Shown here piece by piece: positions 5,894 through 8,886 of a stretch of DNA of 8,886 nt (positions are counted from its first letter, which is position 1; every line of letters starts with the position of its first letter). Origin of the DNA: DASPKM01 sp036402175 (GTDB taxonomy: Bacteria; Bacteroidota; Bacteroidia; Chitinophagales; Chitinophagaceae); assembly GCA_036402175.1 (NCBI GenBank), contig DASWTK010000347.1:1-8886 (forward strand), written 5' to 3'. The notes beneath the pieces are model-generated. The model did no database searches and was not told the origin of the DNA. It saw only the letters and a program-made list of their open reading frames with translations. The position numbers were made by a program, and so were the translations under genes.

Positions 5894-7231
5894 TTATGTT
5901 TTAGGATGTTGATTGGAAAGCTTACGGGTAAGGAAGTAAATACCGATGAATACAGCCAGCACCGATAGGCCGATAATTGCAAATTGCGGCGTATTGATGG
6001 CGATGCTCATTCCAACAAAGATATAGGCCGCAATAAAGATGAGTGGCATCAGGGGATATAACTTCATGGTATAAATGCCGGTATTGTCGAGATGACGCGT
6101 ACGCTTCCGCAGTATAAATATGGTACCTGCCGAAAATGCCATGCCTATCGAATCCAGGAAGATGGTAAAGCTTAATATCTTATCGAAGGTATCGGCAAAG
6201 AAGAGAACGATGATGCAGATGGCGGCAAAGGCCGAAAGGCTTACAGTAAGCACATCTTTCTTATCATCTTTCTTTTTGAATGCCGCCGGCAGGATGCCAT
6301 CCTTGCTCATGGCGTACATTACCCTTGGGTTGCTTAGCAATAACACATTCACATAAGCAAGTACAGCAATGAACAGCAGGATAGAGATCACGTAACCGCC
6401 GGCAGGACCAAATAATCGTTCAGCAATAATGGCAGCGATTCCTTTTGAAGTCTTCAGCTCTTCGAACCCAATGATCTTATAATAAGCGAAATTAACGGTC
6501 AGGTATAGTGCTATGATGACCAGTATTCCAATGAATATACCCTTGGGAACAGTCTTGCGTGGATTCAAAACTTCATCTCCGAAATTGATCGTTTGCTGGT
6601 ATCCACCATAGGTAAAAGACACGGCGATCAGCGCCATGCCGAAAGACTTTATGATATCGCCCCACGAATGATCGGCTTCAACCGTCGTGACCGGTGTATT
6701 ATTATAATGCTGCGGAAAGAATAACGCGCTGATAAGCATGACGAGCATGGCGATCTTGATAAGCATCAGGACATTCTGAGTTTTGGAGCTCATCCGAAGT
6801 CCCATAAGGTTAACTCCATAAAATAACAGGATGGCCGACATGGCAATGAGGGCCTTTGTAAAATCAGACGGTGGCGATTGAAAGATGATCTGTGAGATGT
6901 ATTCGCTTCCAATCAGCGCAACGCCGGAAAGGGAAGCCGCGTTTGAAATAAGGATGATACAATTAATGGCAAAGGCGATTGATGGATGATAACATTCAGC
7001 GAATATTCTATAATATCCGCCCGTAACCGGAAACCTTGATCCGATCTCTGCGTATGTAAGCGCACCGCATAATGCAATCAATCCGCCGGCGATCCATGCG
7101 GTAAAGAAGATGGTTGGTGTAAGTGCCGCCAGTGCTGAGTTGGAAGCCGTTCTGAAAATCCCCATGCCTATCACAAGTCCAATAACGATCATCGTGAGAT
7201 CGAAAAGATTGAGTTTGTTTAGCTTTGCCAT
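5894..7231 (-). CDS. APC-family amino-acid permease
   Basis: This 445-residue inner-membrane transporter has about 12 hydrophobic spans. The first span carries GLVIGMGIFR (residues 18-27), the unwound Gly-rich substrate-binding motif normally written GSGIF in the amino acid-polyamine-organocation superfamily. TYAEIGSRFPVTGGYY (59-74) matches the conserved loop after the second span. SFTYGGYQQTINFGDEVLNP (205-224), followed by RKTVPKGI, matches the sixth-span region of LAT-like members. The protein is full length. Start ATG 7231-7229 is preceded by a weak CAGG. Substrate cannot be deduced from sequence; an amino acid is likely. The TAA stop (5896-5894) is followed in the same frame by one codon and the GTG start of the PLP enzyme, so the two are almost certainly translated from one message. 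The gene diverges from the TonB-dependent receptor across 92 bases. Confidence 0.92.
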   Translation of the reverse strand: MAKLNKLNLFDLTMIVIGLVIGMGIFRTASNSALAALTPTIFFTAWIAGGLIALCGALTYAEIGSRFPVTGGYYRIFAECYHPSIAFAINCIILISNAASLSGVALIGSEYISQIIFQSPPSDFTKALIAMSAILLFYGVNLMGLRMSSKTQNVLMLIKIAMLVMLISALFFPQHYNNTPVTTVEADHSWGDIIKSFGMALIAVSFTYGGYQQTINFGDEVLNPRKTVPKGIFIGILVIIALYLTVNFAYYKIIGFEELKTSKGIAAIIAERLFGPAGGYVISILLFIAVLAYVNVLLLSNPRVMYAMSKDGILPAAFKKKDDKKDVLTVSLSAFAAICIIVLFFADTFDKILSFTIFLDSIGMAFSAGTIFILRKRTRHLDNTGIYTMKLYPLMPLIFIAAYIFVGMSIAINTPQFAIIGLSVLAVFIGIYFLTRKLSNQHPKT

Positions 7232-7261
7232 TGCCTGAAAATAAAGAAATATTTATTTTAA

Positions 7262-7295
7262 TTAGCTAATTAAGCCAATAAGCTAATAAGCCAAT
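7262..7295 (+). repeat. 34-bp four-unit repeat element, copy 4
   Basis: Units at 7262-7270, 7271-7279, 7280-7287 and 7288-7295 again follow the 9-9-8-8 spacing. AAGCTAAT and AAGCCAAT alternate in the second half. It occupies much of the 92-base divergent spacer between the permease and the TonB-dependent receptor, more than 4 kb from the other copies, which argues for a dispersed family rather than local duplication only. Confidence 0.7.
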
Positions 7296-7323
7296 TAATG
7301 TTTGGGTGGTTGAATCTTCTGCT

Positions 7324-8886
7324 ATGAAAAACAACTTTATAATAGTAATACTTTTTCTAACGGTTTCAGATGTGTGCGCACAGGAAAAGAAGGTGGAGGA
7401 TTCTGCGGCTTACCAGTCATTGGATGAAGTGATGGTCACGGGCTTTGAATTGAACAGGCGGCAACAACTTTCAACAGCAGCGGTTAGGACGGTTAGAGTG
7501 AATGTTGCTGAATTTTTCAGCAAAACCTCACTGGTAAATGCTTTCAATACTGTTGCGGGTGTGAGGATGGAAGAACGTTCGCCAGGCAGCTACCGCCTAA
7601 ATATCAGGGGTAGTTCGGTACGTTCACCCTTTGGTGTAAGAAATGTCAAGGTCTACTGGAACGAAATTCCCATCACCGACCCTGGGGGCAATACTTACTT
7701 TAATCAGTTTGCGTATAATAACTGGTCGTCAATCCAGGTATTCAAAGGTCCTGCAGGAAGCATGTATGGTGCAGGTACCGGTGGATTGGTTTTAATGCAA
7801 TCGTTGGACAATCCATGGAAACGTGGTGCGGGCATTGAGTACACAAGAGGAAGTTACGGGCTGAATAATGTGTTTGTGCATGCAAGGACAGGAGTCAGGG
7901 ATAACAGAAACCTCATTACTTACGCGCACAATGAAACGGATGGGTACAGGGTGCAATCGGCCATGCGCAGGGATAATTTCAGCTGGACCTCTTTGATAAG
8001 GATATCAGACAGGCAGGAGATCAGGACTAACCTATTGTTCACCGACATGTATTACCAGACGCCTGGCGGACTTACCAAATCCGAGTTCACTGCAGACCCC
8101 AAAGCTGCAAGGCCAGCCGCAGGCATTCTGCCCGGAGCGGTTCAGGCAAAGGCGGCCATTTATCAGAAGAACCTGCTGGCAGGTATTCAACACCGTTATA
8201 AGCTGGATACCCATTGGTCAAATGCAACCTCATTGTATGTGGCATATGCGAACATTAAAAATCCCGCCGTCCGCAACTATGAAAGGAGGAGTGAACCGCA
8301 TGCAGGAGGAAGAACGGTTTTTTCATGGGAGAATAAAACCACTTCAACTGTTTTGAAATTTACCGGAGGAAGTGAACTGCAGCATGGGTTTTTCAATACA
8401 AAAGTATTTGGCAACAGGCAGGGCGTATCGGATACTTTACAAACCGATGATGAGATAGATTATAATGTTTACAGCGTATTTGTGCAGGGCGATATTGCCA
8501 TTAATGACAAATGGTTCATTACGGCGGGTACAAGTCTGAATAATACCAAAGTTTCCATTACGAGACTGAATAAACTCCCGGTTACCAAACAACCGCGTAC
8601 TTACCGGCAGGAATGGTCGCCCAGAATTTCATTATTAAGAAGTTTTAAAAATTATACTTCTGTATTTGCGATTGTTTCAAAAGGCTTTTCACCTCAATCT
8701 ATCGGAGAACTCCTTCCTTCCACCGGTAACATCAGTACGCAACTGGAAGCTGAAACAGGATGGAATTATGAACTGGGTATCAGGAATGGGTTCAGGGTTG
8801 GAAAAAACAGGATATTCACAGAAGTTGCTGCATATTATTTCAGGCTTACCAATACACTTGTGCAGCGAAGAGATAATTCGGGAGCT
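7324..8886 (+). CDS. TonB-dependent outer-membrane receptor (siderophore/FecA-type), 3' end outside window
   Basis: An open frame of 521 codons runs to the window edge without a stop. MKNNFIIVILFLTVSDVCA is a signal peptide with likely cleavage after residue 19. A TonB-box-like segment DEVMVTG lies at residues 34-40. The plug domain follows directly, with SPGSYRLNIRGSSVRSPFGV (86-105), a YWNEIPITDPGG loop (111-122) and FKGPAGSMYGAGTGG (140-154). The beta-barrel follows, with alternating aromatic strands, NYELGIRNGF at 481-490 and TNTLVQRRDNSGA (509-521) near the edge. There is no N-terminal carboxypeptidase-like domain, so it resembles FecA or other siderophore-type receptors rather than SusC. 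Typical length near 700 residues implies that roughly 150-200 residues are missing. The ligand is unknown; ferric chelate uptake is the family-based guess. The ATG at 7324 follows an AT-rich leader without a clear Shine-Dalgarno match. Confidence 0.9.
   Translation, partial: MKNNFIIVILFLTVSDVCAQEKKVEDSAAYQSLDEVMVTGFELNRRQQLSTAAVRTVRVNVAEFFSKTSLVNAFNTVAGVRMEERSPGSYRLNIRGSSVRSPFGVRNVKVYWNEIPITDPGGNTYFNQFAYNNWSSIQVFKGPAGSMYGAGTGGLVLMQSLDNPWKRGAGIEYTRGSYGLNNVFVHARTGVRDNRNLITYAHNETDGYRVQSAMRRDNFSWTSLIRISDRQEIRTNLLFTDMYYQTPGGLTKSEFTADPKAARPAAGILPGAVQAKAAIYQKNLLAGIQHRYKLDTHWSNATSLYVAYANIKNPAVRNYERRSEPHAGGRTVFSWENKTTSTVLKFTGGSELQHGFFNTKVFGNRQGVSDTLQTDDEIDYNVYSVFVQGDIAINDKWFITAGTSLNNTKVSITRLNKLPVTKQPRTYRQEWSPRISLLRSFKNYTSVFAIVSKGFSPQSIGELLPSTGNISTQLEAETGWNYELGIRNGFRVGKNRIFTEVAAYYFRLTNTLVQRRDNSGA

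Noticed and set aside
7297..7304. AATGTTTG before the TonB-dependent receptor as a -7 box
   Set aside because: It differs from TAnnTTTG at the first base and lacks an upstream TTTG, so it is too weak to call.

Overview
This is ordinary chromosomal DNA of moderate GC content from a member of the Bacteroidota, most likely a Chitinophagaceae-like bacterium. The assignment is an inference from overall protein style: a TonB-dependent receptor with a short N-terminus, a MacA/HlyD-type adaptor paired with a TolC-like protein, weak or absent Shine-Dalgarno sequences, and AT-rich repetitive intergenic spacers. No rRNA, tRNA, CRISPR array, transposase or phage gene was seen. The window is tightly packed, and no stretch over 300 bases lacks a gene.

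Layout. The left edge holds the 3' end of a plus-strand hemW-like gene (1-385). It converges with a run of six minus-strand genes that, in transcription order, read: APC amino-acid permease (7231-5894), PLP-dependent transsulfuration-type enzyme (5890-4697), TolC-type outer-membrane channel (about 4573-3134), efflux periplasmic adaptor (2956-1574), glycerol-3-phosphate dehydrogenase gpsA (1553-516), and a previously uncalled 37-residue single-span membrane peptide (495-382). A plus-strand TonB-dependent receptor (from 7324) diverges from the permease and runs off the right edge.

How the genes fit together. The permease and PLP enzyme form an obvious import-and-process pair: they share one reading frame and are separated only by the permease stop codon and one further codon before a GTG start. 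The TolC-like protein and the adaptor are two of the three parts of a tripartite efflux system, but no inner-membrane ABC, RND or MFS pump is next to them. The adaptor is followed by gpsA after 20 bases and then by the small membrane ORF, which has the best Shine-Dalgarno sequence noticed in the window.

The most unusual signal is non-coding. A 34-base element built from four short units in a fixed 9-9-8-8 spacing, each resembling WAGCCAAT, occurs three times in the tolC-adaptor spacer (one copy inverted) and once in the permease/receptor divergent spacer. The inverted pair can form a stem of about 20 bp next to the tolC stop codon, followed by a U-run in the transcript. This looks like a dispersed intergenic repeat family, possibly with an RNA role. 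No dramatic new multi-gene system is visible.
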